Origin: Flavobacteriales bacterium
GTDB lineage: Bacteria > Bacteroidota > Bacteroidia > Flavobacteriales_D > Crocinitomicaceae
Assembly (NCBI GenBank): GCA_947380375.1
Contig: CANCQX010000009.1
Coordinates: forward strand, 1-43,018
Direction: 5' to 3'
DNA: 43,018 bases
In this document: positions 27,015 through 36,834 of the stretch, piece by piece
Layout: every line of letters starts with the position of its first letter
Numbering within the stretch: position 1 is the stretch's first letter
The notes under the pieces: model-generated
Told to the model about the DNA's origin: nothing
The model's database searches: none
The model's input: only the letters and a program-made list of their open reading frames with translations
Translations under genes and position numbers: made by a program

Positions 27015-27799
27015 TACCAAAAATGTTTTTTGTCAGTTTTTCTCCATATAAGTATTATTATTGCACCAACAATTGCTCCTCCAACGTGGGCTAGATGTGC
27101 TACATTATCTCCCGGAGTCCCATTAAAACTTTTGTATAATTCCCATAAAAAATAGGCGCCAACCAAAAATTTAGCTTTAACAGGTATCGCAAAATACAAC
27201 ATAAATTCTGTATTCGGAAATAAGATTGCAAAAGCAGCAAGGATTCCAAAAACAGCACCTGATGCTCCAATTAGTGGGGTATTTGAGTAATTTATATAGT
27301 GACTTATCGCATTAATATCAATTAAATTTTGATTGGGTAAATTACTGAGATAAACATTTATATTTTTCTCTAAGTCCAAAGATGAATAGCTTGAATTAAT
27401 TAAATTATCCAATATGTTTACATCTAAAAAAGTATTTAAAGATTGCTTTAATTCAAAAATTTGATAAACGCCTATAATATTATACAAAGTAAAAGCACCT
27501 AATGCAGATGCTATATAGAATATGAAGAATCTTTTTGGTCCCCAAAGTCGCTCTAAGAATGTACCCAACATTACAAATAAATACATATTCATTAAAATAT
27601 GCATAATGTCTGCATGCATAAAAAAATGTGTAATGATTTGATATGGTTCAAATAAAGCAGAGTTTACATAATAAGCTCCAAGTATTCTATCTAGATCAAT
27701 TCCTTGAGAGATAAAAAAGAATTTTAATACAAAAAACAATACATTTAATAATAATATATTTTTTGTTACTTGAGGTATGTTATTTAAAAACGAAAACAT
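27014..27799 (-). CDS. Rhomboid family intramembrane serine protease (copy 1)
   Basis: 261 residues and six membrane helices. HILMNMYLFVMLG (His-Asn helix), GASGAVFGILAAF (nucleophile Ser) and VAHLAHVGGAIVGA (catalytic His) are all present. Unusual is a polar insertion of about 60 residues (roughly 118-177) between the second-third helix pair and the GASG helix, rich in Asn, Leu and Ser, which would form a periplasmic loop. It starts 2 bases after the mutL stop and is coupled to the second rhomboid by TAATG. Two rhomboids side by side are common in this phylum. Substrates cannot be predicted from sequence. Confidence 0.92.
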   Translation of the reverse strand: MFSFLNNIPQVTKNILLLNVLFFVLKFFFISQGIDLDRILGAYYVNSALFEPYQIITHFFMHADIMHILMNMYLFVMLGTFLERLWGPKRFFIFYIASALGAFTLYNIIGVYQIFELKQSLNTFLDVNILDNLINSSYSSLDLEKNINVYLSNLPNQNLIDINAISHYINYSNTPLIGASGAVFGILAAFAILFPNTEFMLYFAIPVKAKFLVGAYFLWELYKSFNGTPGDNVAHLAHVGGAIVGAIIILIWRKTDKKHFW

Positions 27800-27801
27800 A
27801 T

Positions 27802-29637
27802 TTAAAATTTATTAGCAATTTCTTCTATAGTAAGTGTTTCGATAATCTTTTTTCCGCTTGGAGTAAAAGTATGTTCTGAACATTGAAATAAATCTTCAAC
27901 TAAAATTTCAGATTCTTCATTCGTTAAAAATACATTCTTTTTTTGTGATGAAGACCTTGCTATGGATTTTATTAAAATATGTGCAATGTCTCCTTTTTCA
28001 ATATCCCGAAATGAAATATTTTCAAGAATAGTATCTAAACAATCATTTATATTTTCTTCTTGTAATACTGAAGGTACAGCATTTATTTGCATAATATTAT
28101 CCTGAAATTCAGTGTCAAATCCTAAACGATTTAGCATTGTTGAGTTATTTAACCATTCCATTTTATCACTTACTGTAACTTCTTTTTCATAAGGAAATAA
28201 TAATTTTTGTGAAAGTATAGGGTTGGATATGAATTGATTCATCATCTTGTCATAAACAATTCGTTCAAAAGCTCTTCTGTGGTGAATTAGCATTAATCCA
28301 GACTTGCATGAAGTTATTAAATAATTTCCTCTTACGATGTATTGTTTTTTATTATTTTCCTCAAATTCTAATCCCAAATCTTTGATCTCAATCTCTTTTT
28401 CTTCTTCCTTAATTGCATAAAAATTCATCCAATCTTCTTGGTTAATTTCTTTATTTCCAAATCCTTCGGCTCTTATTGCTTGAGAAAAATTTGACTGACT
28501 AGAAGATTTTGAAGGTGAAGAAGAGACATTGTTAAAAGGATTGTAATTTTCGTTAACTCTAATGATAGGTTCAATCGGTTGTTGGTTTGACATAGATAAT
28601 GGTAAATCAAAACTTGACTCCCTGTTGAAATCTAAAGTTGGAGCAATATTGTATTTACCTAAAGATCTTCTAATTGCGCTTAAAATTATCGCATAAATTA
28701 ACCTATCTTCTTCGAATTTTATTTCGGTTTTTGTAGGATGAACATTTACATCAATTTTATGAGGATCGATGGTTAAATATAAAAAGTAAGTTGGAAATGA
28801 TTTTGGCTGTAATAGTCCGTCAAAAGCTTTTGTAATTGCATGATTAAAAAAAGAATCTTTAAAAAAACGATCATTTACAAATAAAAATTGTTCTCCACGT
28901 TTTTTCTTTGCAAATTCAGGTTTTCCGACAAATCCAACAATTTCAACAATATCTGTTGATTCGTCAATCGGAACAAGTTTCTCATTTGAACTTTTTCCTA
29001 ATATATCGATAATTCTCTTTTTCAGCAGTGCAGATGGGAGATTATAGATTTCAGTTTCATTATGTTGAAGCGTAAAAAACACTTCAGGATGTGCTAGTGC
29101 AATTCTTTCAAAATCATCTAAAATATGACGAAATTCAATGCTGTCAGTTTTTAGGAAATTCCTTCTAGCAGGTACGTTATAGAATAAGTTTTTCACTTCA
29201 AATGATGATCCAGTTGGGCAAACAATAGGTTCTTGTTTAACAACTTTACTTCCTTCAATTTGGAGTAAATTACCTACTTCATCTTGTTCAAGTTTGGTTT
29301 TTAATGTTACGTGAGCAATTGCAGCAACAGAAGCCAAAGCTTCCCCTCTGAATCCTTTTGTTGTTAAAGTAAATAAATCTTCAGCTTTAGCGACTTTACT
29401 CGTTGCATGTCTTTCAAAACACATACGAGCATCGAATGTTGACATTCCTTTTCCATTGTCAACAATTTGAATGAGTGTTTTTCCGGCATCTTTTATTACC
29501 ACTTCGATTTTTGTAGCACCAGCATCAATTGCATTTTCAACCATTTCTTTAACCACAGAAGCAGGTCGTTGAATAACTTCGCCAGCTGCTATTTGATTTG
29601 CAATATGATCGGGCAATAACTTAATTACATCACTCAT
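27802..29637 (-). CDS. mutL: DNA mismatch repair protein MutL
   Basis: 611 residues. The GHKL ATPase is complete: Glu31 in KEMVENAIDAGA, DNGKGM, HATSK and TKGFRGEALASVAAI. The transducer domain follows (VNDRFF, DVNVHPTKTEIKF), then a Ser/Asn-rich linker (about 335-430) and the C-terminal dimerisation domain. In the C-terminal domain the place of the metal-binding motif DQHA(X)2E(X)4E reads IHHRRAFERIVYD (451-463), so Asp, Gln and His are all replaced, and the later ACR- and CPHGRP-type motifs also look degenerate (IARSSS; FTPSGKK). It may therefore be non-nicking. It couples MutS recognition to strand removal. It is first gene of a four-gene operon with two rhomboids and an EEP protein. Confidence 0.95.
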   Translation of the reverse strand: MSDVIKLLPDHIANQIAAGEVIQRPASVVKEMVENAIDAGATKIEVVIKDAGKTLIQIVDNGKGMSTFDARMCFERHATSKVAKAEDLFTLTTKGFRGEALASVAAIAHVTLKTKLEQDEVGNLLQIEGSKVVKQEPIVCPTGSSFEVKNLFYNVPARRNFLKTDSIEFRHILDDFERIALAHPEVFFTLQHNETEIYNLPSALLKKRIIDILGKSSNEKLVPIDESTDIVEIVGFVGKPEFAKKKRGEQFLFVNDRFFKDSFFNHAITKAFDGLLQPKSFPTYFLYLTIDPHKIDVNVHPTKTEIKFEEDRLIYAIILSAIRRSLGKYNIAPTLDFNRESSFDLPLSMSNQQPIEPIIRVNENYNPFNNVSSSPSKSSSQSNFSQAIRAEGFGNKEINQEDWMNFYAIKEEEKEIEIKDLGLEFEENNKKQYIVRGNYLITSCKSGLMLIHHRRAFERIVYDKMMNQFISNPILSQKLLFPYEKEVTVSDKMEWLNNSTMLNRLGFDTEFQDNIMQINAVPSVLQEENINDCLDTILENISFRDIEKGDIAHILIKSIARSSSQKKNVFLTNEESEILVEDLFQCSEHTFTPSGKKIIETLTIEEIANKF

Positions 29638-29836
29638 TCTAAAATTCCTTTTCGGTATTTATTTGTTCTAAAAAAGTAAAAATAACTATTTTCATTTTAT
29701 TTTCAAGAATCATTCCATAGTATTCAATTCTGACAAATAGACACATTTCTATTTATTAAAAGTTATGGTTTACTTTTTGTTTAAAAATAAAGCAATTATT
29801 AGAACCTATTTAATGTACAAAAGTTAACTTCGTAAT

Positions 29837-32764
29837 ATGAATTTATTAAATAAAATTAAAGGTTTTGTTCTTGTTTTTGGTTGTTTAGTAGTCGCTATTT
29901 TGTTTTTTAGTTACACTTCGAAGGCCAAGAGAACAAATAAAAAAACATTTGAAATTTCGAATGAAGATACTTGGGCTCAGGATCAACTTTCTCAAATGTC
30001 TCTTGAAGAAAAAATAGGTCAATTTTTTATGGTTCCTGCTTATTCAAATCAAGGTGAGAAGCATTTGCAAGAGGTTCAAAATTTTGTTGAGAATGAAAAG
30101 GTTGGTGGAATAATTTTTTTTCAAGGTGAGAAAGATAATCTTAAACTTGCGATTTCACGTTTTCAAAAAGCGAGTAAAATTCCTTTATTAGTAGGAATGG
30201 ATGCTGAATGGGGGATTCAAATGAGAATTTTTGGTGAATCTAGATTTCCTTATGCATATACTATCGGAGCTGCTGATGATGTTAAATCCTCTGAAAAAAT
30301 AGGTGCAATGATGGCTCAAGAATGTCGAGAATTAGGAATTCATATGAATTTTTCACCTGTAGCAGATGTAAATAGTAATCCTGATAATCCAGTTATCGGA
30401 TTTCGATCTTATGGTGAAAACCCTAATAAAGTTGCAGAACATGTAAGAGCAACTGTTAAAGGAATTGAAGGGAATGGTGTAATTGCTAGTATAAAGCATT
30501 TTCCAGGACATGGAAACACCGATAAAGACTCACATTTAGAATTACCGACGGTATCGGAATCATTAAATAGTATTAAAGAAGTTGATTTATTGCCTTTTAG
30601 AGAAGGATTAAAAGCAGGAGCATCTTCAGTTATGGTTGGTCATTTAAATGTTCCTGCTATTGATAATTCAGGTTTACCTAGTAGTTTGTCAAAAAGAACA
30701 ATTCAAGGTTATTTGCAAGATTCATTAGGTTTTGAGGGATTGGTAATTAGCGATGCGTTAAATATGAAAGCAGTTGCTGATAAATTTGGTAAAACAGAAG
30801 TAGTTGTGAAAGCTTTTGAAGCGGGGTGTGATATTTTATTGTTTCCTGAAAGTGTAAATGAAGCAATTTCTGCAATTTCTAACAAAGTTAAAACGGGTAA
30901 AATTTCATTATTAGAAATAGATAAACGATGTTTAAAGGTTTTAAAAGCTAAGTACAAATATGTATTAAATCCTAAAGAATTAAAATCATATTCGGAAGGA
31001 GAGATAGATTGGGCTAAAAAAGAAATTTATGAAAAAGCGATAACTGTATTAAAAAATCAAAAAGATTTATTTCCTTTAAAAAAGGTAGATAAAAAAATTG
31101 CTAGAATTAGTATTGGAGCTCACACAGCATCTTTCAGGGATGGATTAGATCGTTTTTCAAAAATTGACCATTTTCATTTTTTTACAGTAAAGGAGGCTCA
31201 AGAAAGATTGGGTGATAAATTAGAGAATTATGATGTTGTAATCGCTTCTTTACATGCAAACACTGTGAGGCCACGAAATGATTTTGGAATGCCTGAAGGT
31301 TGGAGAGAATGGATTAATGATTTACCTAAAGATCAAGATAAAGCATTGATTATTTTTGGTAATCCATTGGTTTTGAAAAGTAAAATTAATTTAAAAGGAA
31401 TTAATTCAATTGTTTTGGGATATGAAAATAATTCAATTGCATTAGAAAGGATGTCACAATTTGTTTTTGGAGCGATACCAGCAAATGGAAAATTACCATT
31501 TACTATTTCAAAGCAATTTCCAATTAATTCTGGAGAAAAAGTAGAAAGTAATGGACGTTTAAAATTTTCACAACCTGAAGAATTAGGGATTGATCCTCGA
31601 AAATTATTAGAAATAGATAAAATTGCCAATAATGGAGTTGTTAGTGGTGCTTTTCCAGGTTGTCAAATTGTCGTTGCTGTAGAAGGTAAAATTATTTATC
31701 AAAAAAGTTTCGGGACACAACGATATGAAGATACAATAAAAGTAAAAGATACAGATGTTTATGACATTGCTTCAGTTACAAAGATTGCAGGTTCAACAAT
31801 GGCACTAATGAAATTACAGTCTGAAGGAAAGTTTTCAATTGACAAAACACTAAAAGATTATTTACCTGAATTAACTGAAGGAAGTCAATTTGGTGATATT
31901 TTATTAAAGGATATGATGACGCATCAAGCAGGATTAACAGCTTGGATTCCATTTTATAAGAGAACTTTGAAAGATGGTGAATTAAATTCAAGTATTTATT
32001 CCGATGAAAAGAAAGATGGATTTGAAAATCAAGTGTCTAAAGGTATTTGGATTAAAAATTCATATACTGATTCTATTTATAAACGTATCCTTTCATCAGA
32101 ATTAGGTCCTAAGAAATATGAATATTCAGATTTAGGGTATTATTTCATTAAGAAAATAGTTGAAAAACAGTCTTCTCAATCTTTAGATGAATACCTAATG
32201 AGAAATTTATACGAACCAATGGGATTAAAATATATGAGGTATAAACCATTGAATTACTTTCCTATTTCGCAGATTGTTCCAACAGAAAACGATAAAGCAT
32301 TTAGAAAACAACAAGTTCATGGTTACGTTCATGATCCCGGAGCAGCAATGCTAGGAGGGGTAGGAGGTCATGCCGGCTTATTTTCGAATGCAACAGATTT
32401 AGCTTCTTTGATGCAACTACTTCTAAATAAAGGAACATATGGAAATACATCTTATATAGATAAATCTGTTATTGAACAATATACACGTTGTCAATTTCCT
32501 CCAGGAAATAGGAGGGGGATTGGTTTTGATCGACCAAAGAACTCTGGAGGAGGAACATGTCATGAAGTAGCTTCTCAATCAAGTTTTGGTCATTCAGGTT
32601 TTACAGGAACATTGGCTTGGGCAGATCCAGAATATCAAATAAATTACGTGTTCTTGTCAAATAGGGTCTACCAAAATCAAGATAATTGGAAGATACGAGA
32701 TATGAATATTCGAACAAATATTCAGAAAGCAATTTATGATGCAGTTTTATCTGCGAAAAAATAA
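29837..32764 (+). CDS. GH3 beta-N-acetylglucosaminidase (NagZ-like) fused to a beta-lactamase-family serine hydrolase
   Basis: 975 residues. An N-terminal membrane anchor or signal (9-26) precedes the GH3 domain (about 48-375): KHFPGHGNTDKDSH (220-233) with the catalytic Asp231/His233 pair of NagZ-type enzymes, and nucleophile Asp306 in VISDALNM. A GH3 C-terminal domain follows (to about 560). The last 390 residues are a class C/DD-peptidase type serine hydrolase: SVTK at 646-649, YSD for YxN near residue 746, and GHSGFTG near 928. It probably trims GlcNAc from peptidoglycan fragments in the periplasm, with an esterase or peptidase activity of unknown substrate. The fused arrangement is typical of Bacteroidota. 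bshA follows after 6 bases. Confidence 0.93.
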   Translation: MNLLNKIKGFVLVFGCLVVAILFFSYTSKAKRTNKKTFEISNEDTWAQDQLSQMSLEEKIGQFFMVPAYSNQGEKHLQEVQNFVENEKVGGIIFFQGEKDNLKLAISRFQKASKIPLLVGMDAEWGIQMRIFGESRFPYAYTIGAADDVKSSEKIGAMMAQECRELGIHMNFSPVADVNSNPDNPVIGFRSYGENPNKVAEHVRATVKGIEGNGVIASIKHFPGHGNTDKDSHLELPTVSESLNSIKEVDLLPFREGLKAGASSVMVGHLNVPAIDNSGLPSSLSKRTIQGYLQDSLGFEGLVISDALNMKAVADKFGKTEVVVKAFEAGCDILLFPESVNEAISAISNKVKTGKISLLEIDKRCLKVLKAKYKYVLNPKELKSYSEGEIDWAKKEIYEKAITVLKNQKDLFPLKKVDKKIARISIGAHTASFRDGLDRFSKIDHFHFFTVKEAQERLGDKLENYDVVIASLHANTVRPRNDFGMPEGWREWINDLPKDQDKALIIFGNPLVLKSKINLKGINSIVLGYENNSIALERMSQFVFGAIPANGKLPFTISKQFPINSGEKVESNGRLKFSQPEELGIDPRKLLEIDKIANNGVVSGAFPGCQIVVAVEGKIIYQKSFGTQRYEDTIKVKDTDVYDIASVTKIAGSTMALMKLQSEGKFSIDKTLKDYLPELTEGSQFGDILLKDMMTHQAGLTAWIPFYKRTLKDGELNSSIYSDEKKDGFENQVSKGIWIKNSYTDSIYKRILSSELGPKKYEYSDLGYYFIKKIVEKQSSQSLDEYLMRNLYEPMGLKYMRYKPLNYFPISQIVPTENDKAFRKQQVHGYVHDPGAAMLGGVGGHAGLFSNATDLASLMQLLLNKGTYGNTSYIDKSVIEQYTRCQFPPGNRRGIGFDRPKNSGGGTCHEVASQSSFGHSGFTGTLAWADPEYQINYVFLSNRVYQNQDNWKIRDMNIRTNIQKAIYDAVLSAKK

Positions 32765-32770
32765 ACGAAA

Positions 32771-33901
32771 ATGAAAATAGGAATCGTATTGTATCCAACA
32801 TTTGGAGGAAGTGGAGTAGTAGCAACAGAATTAGGTAAAGCATTAGCGAAAAAAGGCCACGAAATTCACTTTATAACCTATTCTCAACCTGTTAGATTGG
32901 GCAGTTTTCGTGAAAATATTTATTATCATGAAGTAGCACTTAGTGATTATCCACTTTTTGAACATCAACCATATGAAACGATATTAGCAAGTAAAATGGT
33001 GGATGTAGTGAAATATGAAAAGTTGAATTTATTACATGTTCATTATGCAATACCTCATGCCTCGGCTGCTTATATGGCTCAACAAATTTTAAGATCACAG
33101 GGAATTGAAATCCCTTTTGTAACGACTCTTCACGGAACTGACATAACATTGGTTGGAAAAGATCCTTCATTTGAGCCAGTAATTACTTTTTGCATAAATC
33201 AATCTGATGCTATAACCGCAGTTTCTCAAAGTTTGAAAGACGATACTTATTCTCATTTTAATACGGATCGAGAAATTCATGTCATTCCAAATTTTATAGA
33301 TTCTAAAGAAAATTTATTGGAAATTGATTATGTAAAAAGGAGAAGATACGCTAATGATGATGAACGAATTTTATGTCACATTTCAAATTTTAGAAAGGTT
33401 AAAAGAGTTGAAGATGTTTTAAAAATATTTGCATTAGTAAACGAACAAGTTCCATCTAAATTAATTTTTGCAGGTGATGGTCCAGAAAGAAATAATTTAG
33501 AGCGATTATGCCGTGAATTAAATTTGTGCGGTCGAGTTATTTTTGTAGGGAAAGTAAGTGATACTTCACATGTTTTAGAAATGTCAGATCTTTTTATTTT
33601 GCCTTCCGAAACAGAAAGTTTTGGTCTAGCTGCATTAGAAGCAATGGCTGTAGGAGTTCCTGTAATATCATCCAATACGGGAGGTATTCCAGAAGTGAAT
33701 TTACAAGGAGAAACTGGTTTTTTATCAAATGTAGGCAACGTAGAAGAGATGGCTGAAAACGCTATTTATCTATTAAAAAATGAATCTTTATTTCAGCAAT
33801 TTAGATTGAATTCATTGAAACGTGCAAAAGTTTTTAGTCTAAAAAATGTATTACCTCTTTATGAAGATATTTATGATCGATTAGTAAAGATTAAATGGTG
33901 A
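32771..33901 (+). CDS. bshA: N-acetyl-alpha-D-glucosaminyl L-malate synthase BshA
   Basis: 376 residues, GT4 glycosyltransferase of the BshA subfamily. Start MKIGIVLYPTFGGSGVVATELGKALAKKG is distinctive, followed by HVHYAIPHASAAYMA, TTLHGTDITLVG and the donor site LPSETESFGLAALEAMA. It joins GlcNAc from UDP-GlcNAc to L-malate, the first step of bacillithiol synthesis in the cytoplasm. BshB and BshC are not in the window. The ATG is 6 bases after the stop of the GH3 fusion gene, so the two are co-transcribed; a shared GlcNAc theme is plausible but not proven. A hairpin with a T run ends the unit at 34055-34076. Confidence 0.96.
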   Translation: MKIGIVLYPTFGGSGVVATELGKALAKKGHEIHFITYSQPVRLGSFRENIYYHEVALSDYPLFEHQPYETILASKMVDVVKYEKLNLLHVHYAIPHASAAYMAQQILRSQGIEIPFVTTLHGTDITLVGKDPSFEPVITFCINQSDAITAVSQSLKDDTYSHFNTDREIHVIPNFIDSKENLLEIDYVKRRRYANDDERILCHISNFRKVKRVEDVLKIFALVNEQVPSKLIFAGDGPERNNLERLCRELNLCGRVIFVGKVSDTSHVLEMSDLFILPSETESFGLAALEAMAVGVPVISSNTGGIPEVNLQGETGFLSNVGNVEEMAENAIYLLKNESLFQQFRLNSLKRAKVFSLKNVLPLYEDIYDRLVKIKW

Positions 33902-34054
33902 AATTTAAAATGATTATTCCTAAATAGGTTATACATATATTTTTGGAAAAATAATTTAAAAGTAAATAACAGTGAATTCGTTTTTTTGGTTAATACTATC
34001 AATAAATAAAAATTTAATTATTGAATAAAATACTTTTACTATTTAACAAATTTG

Positions 34055-34076
34055 AACTTTACGTCTAAAGTTTTTT
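34055..34076 (+). terminator. Intrinsic terminator after bshA
   Basis: AACTTTA, CGTC loop, TAAAGTT, then T run (34071-34076): 7-bp perfect arms with a 4-base loop. The T run overlaps the stop codon of the convergent DUF4199 gene. Confidence 0.6.
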
Positions 34077-34635
34077 ATTTTTTTCTAAAAACTATTTTTC
34101 TGAATATTATTGTAATAAAAACACTGTTTAAAGTTGAATAAAGTAGCATTGCAGCCAAAGACATTATTGCAGTAGATTTAGGATTGTAGGCACTTTCACT
34201 ATTTTTTAGAACAGCTTTGATGATTTGTTTGTTTGTCATAACTTCAAAATCTGGATTTGTCTCCTTTAGTTTTTTTAATTTAACAGGATTATCCATCACT
34301 TTTTTCAATTCAACTGAACTTTCAGCGATTTTATGTTTTGTAAAGCTAGGGTCAATTTTAGAGTAATAGAAAAATATAAAAATGCTAACCAAAATTGCAT
34401 AAGGTACACCAGCACTGAGTCCATTTTTAATATCTCTTAAAGCATTACTTTCTTCAGTATCCTTTCTCTTTTGAAGATACAATCCAACTGTTATTGCTAA
34501 AATTAACAAAAACATATTTATAAGCAAAGATGGTTTTAATGATTCCTCAGAAGAAATACCAATACCAAAAATACTAAGCTTAATAAGCATCCATCCAAAT
34601 GCGAATAAAATTCCAATTTTTAATGTAATACGCAT
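34075..34635 (-). CDS. DUF4199 family membrane protein
   Basis: 186 residues with four membrane helices: about 5-25, 35-53, 72-92 and 155-178. A polar stretch between the third and fourth helix (KIDPSFTKHKIAE... LKKVMDNPVKLKKLKETNPDFEVMTN) and the KNGLSAGVPYAILVSIFIFFYYSKIDP block match the DUF4199 family of Bacteroidota as I remember it. No function is known. It is downstream of rho with 82 bases between, which hold a hairpin (34652-34708), so it may be transcribed separately or by read-through. Confidence 0.8.
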   Translation of the reverse strand: MRITLKIGILFAFGWMLIKLSIFGIGISSEESLKPSLLINMFLLILAITVGLYLQKRKDTEESNALRDIKNGLSAGVPYAILVSIFIFFYYSKIDPSFTKHKIAESSVELKKVMDNPVKLKKLKETNPDFEVMTNKQIIKAVLKNSESAYNPKSTAIMSLAAMLLYSTLNSVFITIIFRKIVFRKK

Positions 34636-34651
34636 ATTTTTATTTTTTTGA

Positions 34652-34708
34652 TTTTTGATTTTTTATGTTGAATAGTAGATTCACAAATTCAACACCAAGC
34701 ATCAAAAA
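34652..34708. repeat. Two-part intergenic hairpin between rho and the DUF4199 gene
   Basis: TTTTTGAT (34652-34659) pairs with ATCAAAAA (34701-34708) and TGTTGAAT (34666-34673) with ATTCAACA (34687-34694), with a 6-by-6 internal loop and a 13-base loop. No U tract follows on the minus strand. The words AATTTTTGATG and TGTTGAATTT recur in the hairpin at 41917-41973. Confidence 0.5.
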
Positions 34709-34717
34709 TTATTATTG

Positions 34718-36598
34718 TCATCTATTCATTGAAACTAAAAATTCCTCATTTGAAATTGTTGTTTCCATATTGTTCTTCAAAAACTCCATTGCTTCTATTG
34801 GATTCATATCAGAAATAAATTTACGAAGTACCCAAATACGTTGTAAAACATCTTTTCCTAATAATAAATCATCTCTTCTTGTACCAGAAGCAACAAGGTC
34901 AATAGCAGGGAATACACGACGGTTAGCAATTTTACGATCCAATTGTAATTCCATGTTACCTGTTCCTTTAAATTCTTCAAAGATTACTTCATCCATTTTA
35001 GAACCTGTATCAGTAAGTGCAGTTGCTAAAATTGTAAGAGATCCTCCATTTTCAATTTTTCTTGCAGAACCAAAGAAACGTTTTGGTTTGTGCAGTGCAT
35101 TTGCATCTACACCACCCGAAAGAACTTTGCCTGATGAAGGAGAAACAGTGTTATAAGCACGTGCTAAACGAGTAATTGAATCTAAAAGAATACAGACATC
35201 ATGACCACATTCAACCATTCTTTTTGCTTTCTCAAGTACCATATTCGCAACTTTCACATGTCTATCAGCAGGTTCATCAAAAGTAGAAGCAATCACTTCT
35301 GCTTTAACACTTCTAGCCATATCAGTAACCTCCTCTGGTCGTTCATCAATAAGAAGAACTATTAAATATGTTTCTGGATGATTTGCTGCGATTGCATTAG
35401 CAACATCCTTTAACAACATTGTTTTACCTGTTTTTGGTTGCGCAACAATAAGTCCACGTTGACCTTTACCAATTGGAGCAAACATATCCATTACTCTCGT
35501 TGAAAGTGTTTCTTGTTTATGTCCTGTCAACTTAAATTTTTCGTCAGGGAAAAGTGGTGTTAAATATTGAAAAGGGACACGATCTCTAATGTAAGATGGG
35601 TGACGGCCATTTATAGAATCTACTTTTACTAAGGGGAAAAATTTTTCCCCTTCTCTAGGAGGACGAATAGAACCTTTTATTGTATCTCCTGTTTTTACAC
35701 CAAATAATTTTATCTGACTTTGAGAAACATAAACATCATCAGGTGAAGGTAAATAATTATAATCAGATGAACGTAAGAATCCAAAACCTTCAGTTGAAAC
35801 CTCTAATACACCTTCGGCCGAAACAACACCTACTAAATCATAAGTTTCTTCCTCTTTTTCTCTTTCGATTTGTTGAGGAGTTTTATTTTGATTTGGGTTA
35901 TTGTTTTGTTGTAGTTTGTTTTGTTGTAAATTCTGATTTATATTATTTTGGTTTGTGTTTGTTTGAATATCTTTTTTATAACTTGGATGATTAGGATTAT
36001 TAGAATTTGGATTTCTAACTTGAGTCCTATCAATTCCTTGTTTCGGATTTAATTTTGGTTCAGAATTATTTTCTGAATTAGGAATACCTGCAACAGCATT
36101 TTCGGCAGCTTGTTTAAGTAACTTACTTGGGTGTGGATTTGGTTTATTGTATTTTTTTATAATATTTGGGTTTTCTTGAGATGTTAAAACTATTGGTTCA
36201 GTTTTAGATTCTAAATTCAACTTTTCATTTTCCTTTTGTGGAGCAAATAGTTCAACTTGAAGATCCTTTTTATCGTCTGAAATAATTATTTTTTTAACCG
36301 TACGTGCCCTTTTAGGCTTTTCAATTTCAACTATTGAATCAGTATTCGTTTCGGAAGATTTAATAATAACCTCTTTTTTAACTGATTTTGAAACAGGTGT
36401 TTTAACAACCTTTTCAGAAGGAGAAATTTTCACCTCTTTTGTTTTAACCGATCTTACTGGTTTTAAAGGTATTTCAAAAGAAATAATTTGATCAATTAAA
36501 TCTGCTTTTTTTAGTGTTTCAAAGTTTGCAATTCCTAATGTTTTTGCAATTTCCTTTAAATCAGGGAGTTTCTTGCTCTCTAAATCTTTTTTATCCAT
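34718..36598 (-). CDS. rho: Transcription termination factor Rho with long disordered insertion
   Basis: 626 residues, some 200 more than E. coli Rho. A Rho_N helical domain (about 5-42) is followed by a low-complexity region (43-250): first Lys/Val/Glu-rich, then Asn/Gln/Pro-rich at about 174-245 (runs such as [21 protein letters not shown]). The cold-shock RNA-binding domain (255-330, with [14 protein letters not shown]) and the hexameric ATPase follow: Walker A AQPKTGKT (386-393), [13 protein letters not shown] and [11 protein letters not shown]. Core motifs are intact. In Bacteroides thetaiotaomicron a comparable disordered Rho region was reported to drive condensate formation. It terminates transcription of untranslated RNA. 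Confidence 0.97.
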   Translation of the reverse strand: MDKKDLESKKLPDLKEIAKTLGIANFETLKKADLIDQIISFEIPLKPVRSVKTKEVKISPSEKVVKTPVSKSVKKEVIIKSSETNTDSIVEIEKPKRARTVKKIIISDDKKDLQVELFAPQKENEKLNLESKTEPIVLTSQENPNIIKKYNKPNPHPSKLLKQAAENAVAGIPNSENNSEPKLNPKQGIDRTQVRNPNSNNPNHPSYKKDIQTNTNQNNINQNLQQNKLQQNNNPNQNKTPQQIEREKEEETYDLVGVVSAEGVLEVSTEGFGFLRSSDYNYLPSPDDVYVSQSQIKLFGVKTGDTIKGSIRPPREGEKFFPLVKVDSINGRHPSYIRDRVPFQYLTPLFPDEKFKLTGHKQETLSTRVMDMFAPIGKGQRGLIVAQPKTGKTMLLKDVANAIAANHPETYLIVLLIDERPEEVTDMARSVKAEVIASTFDEPADRHVKVANMVLEKAKRMVECGHDVCILLDSITRLARAYNTVSPSSGKVLSGGVDANALHKPKRFFGSARKIENGGSLTILATALTDTGSKMDEVIFEEFKGTGNMELQLDRKIANRRVFPAIDLVASGTRRDDLLLGKDVLQRIWVLRKFISDMNPIEAMEFLKNNMETTISNEEFLVSMNR

Positions 36599-36805
36599 AA
36601 AAATGATAAATGTATGTTTTGAATATTGAGATGTTTTCTTACGAAATCTATTTTTGATTTTGGATGTGAATAAAGATTTTTTTTCATTCAGCAGTACAAT
36701 AGTACAAATTTTCTTTGTTACGACAATAAAACTTTGTAAAAAATCCTATTTTTATTATTATAACTTTCTGAATGTTTAAAAATCGACTCTAACTTTATTT
36801 ATTTC

Positions 36806-36813
36806 TATATTTG
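36806..36813 (+). promoter_or_regulatory. -7 element for the symporter gene
   Basis: TATATTTG matches TAnnTTTG, 21 bases upstream of the ATG at 36835. The in-frame TTG at 36811 lies inside this element, which argues for the ATG as the true start. Confidence 0.45.
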
Positions 36814-36834
36814 TTGACTTCAAATTATATAAAT

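Noticed and set aside
29770-29780. TACTTTTTG upstream of the GH3 fusion gene as a -7 promoter element
   Set aside because: The same spacing problem: one extra base between TA and TTTG.
34665-35156. Plus-strand open frame of 163 codons opposite the 3' end of rho
   Set aside because: Antisense to the conserved Rho ATPase domain; composition is what the complementary strand of that domain gives.
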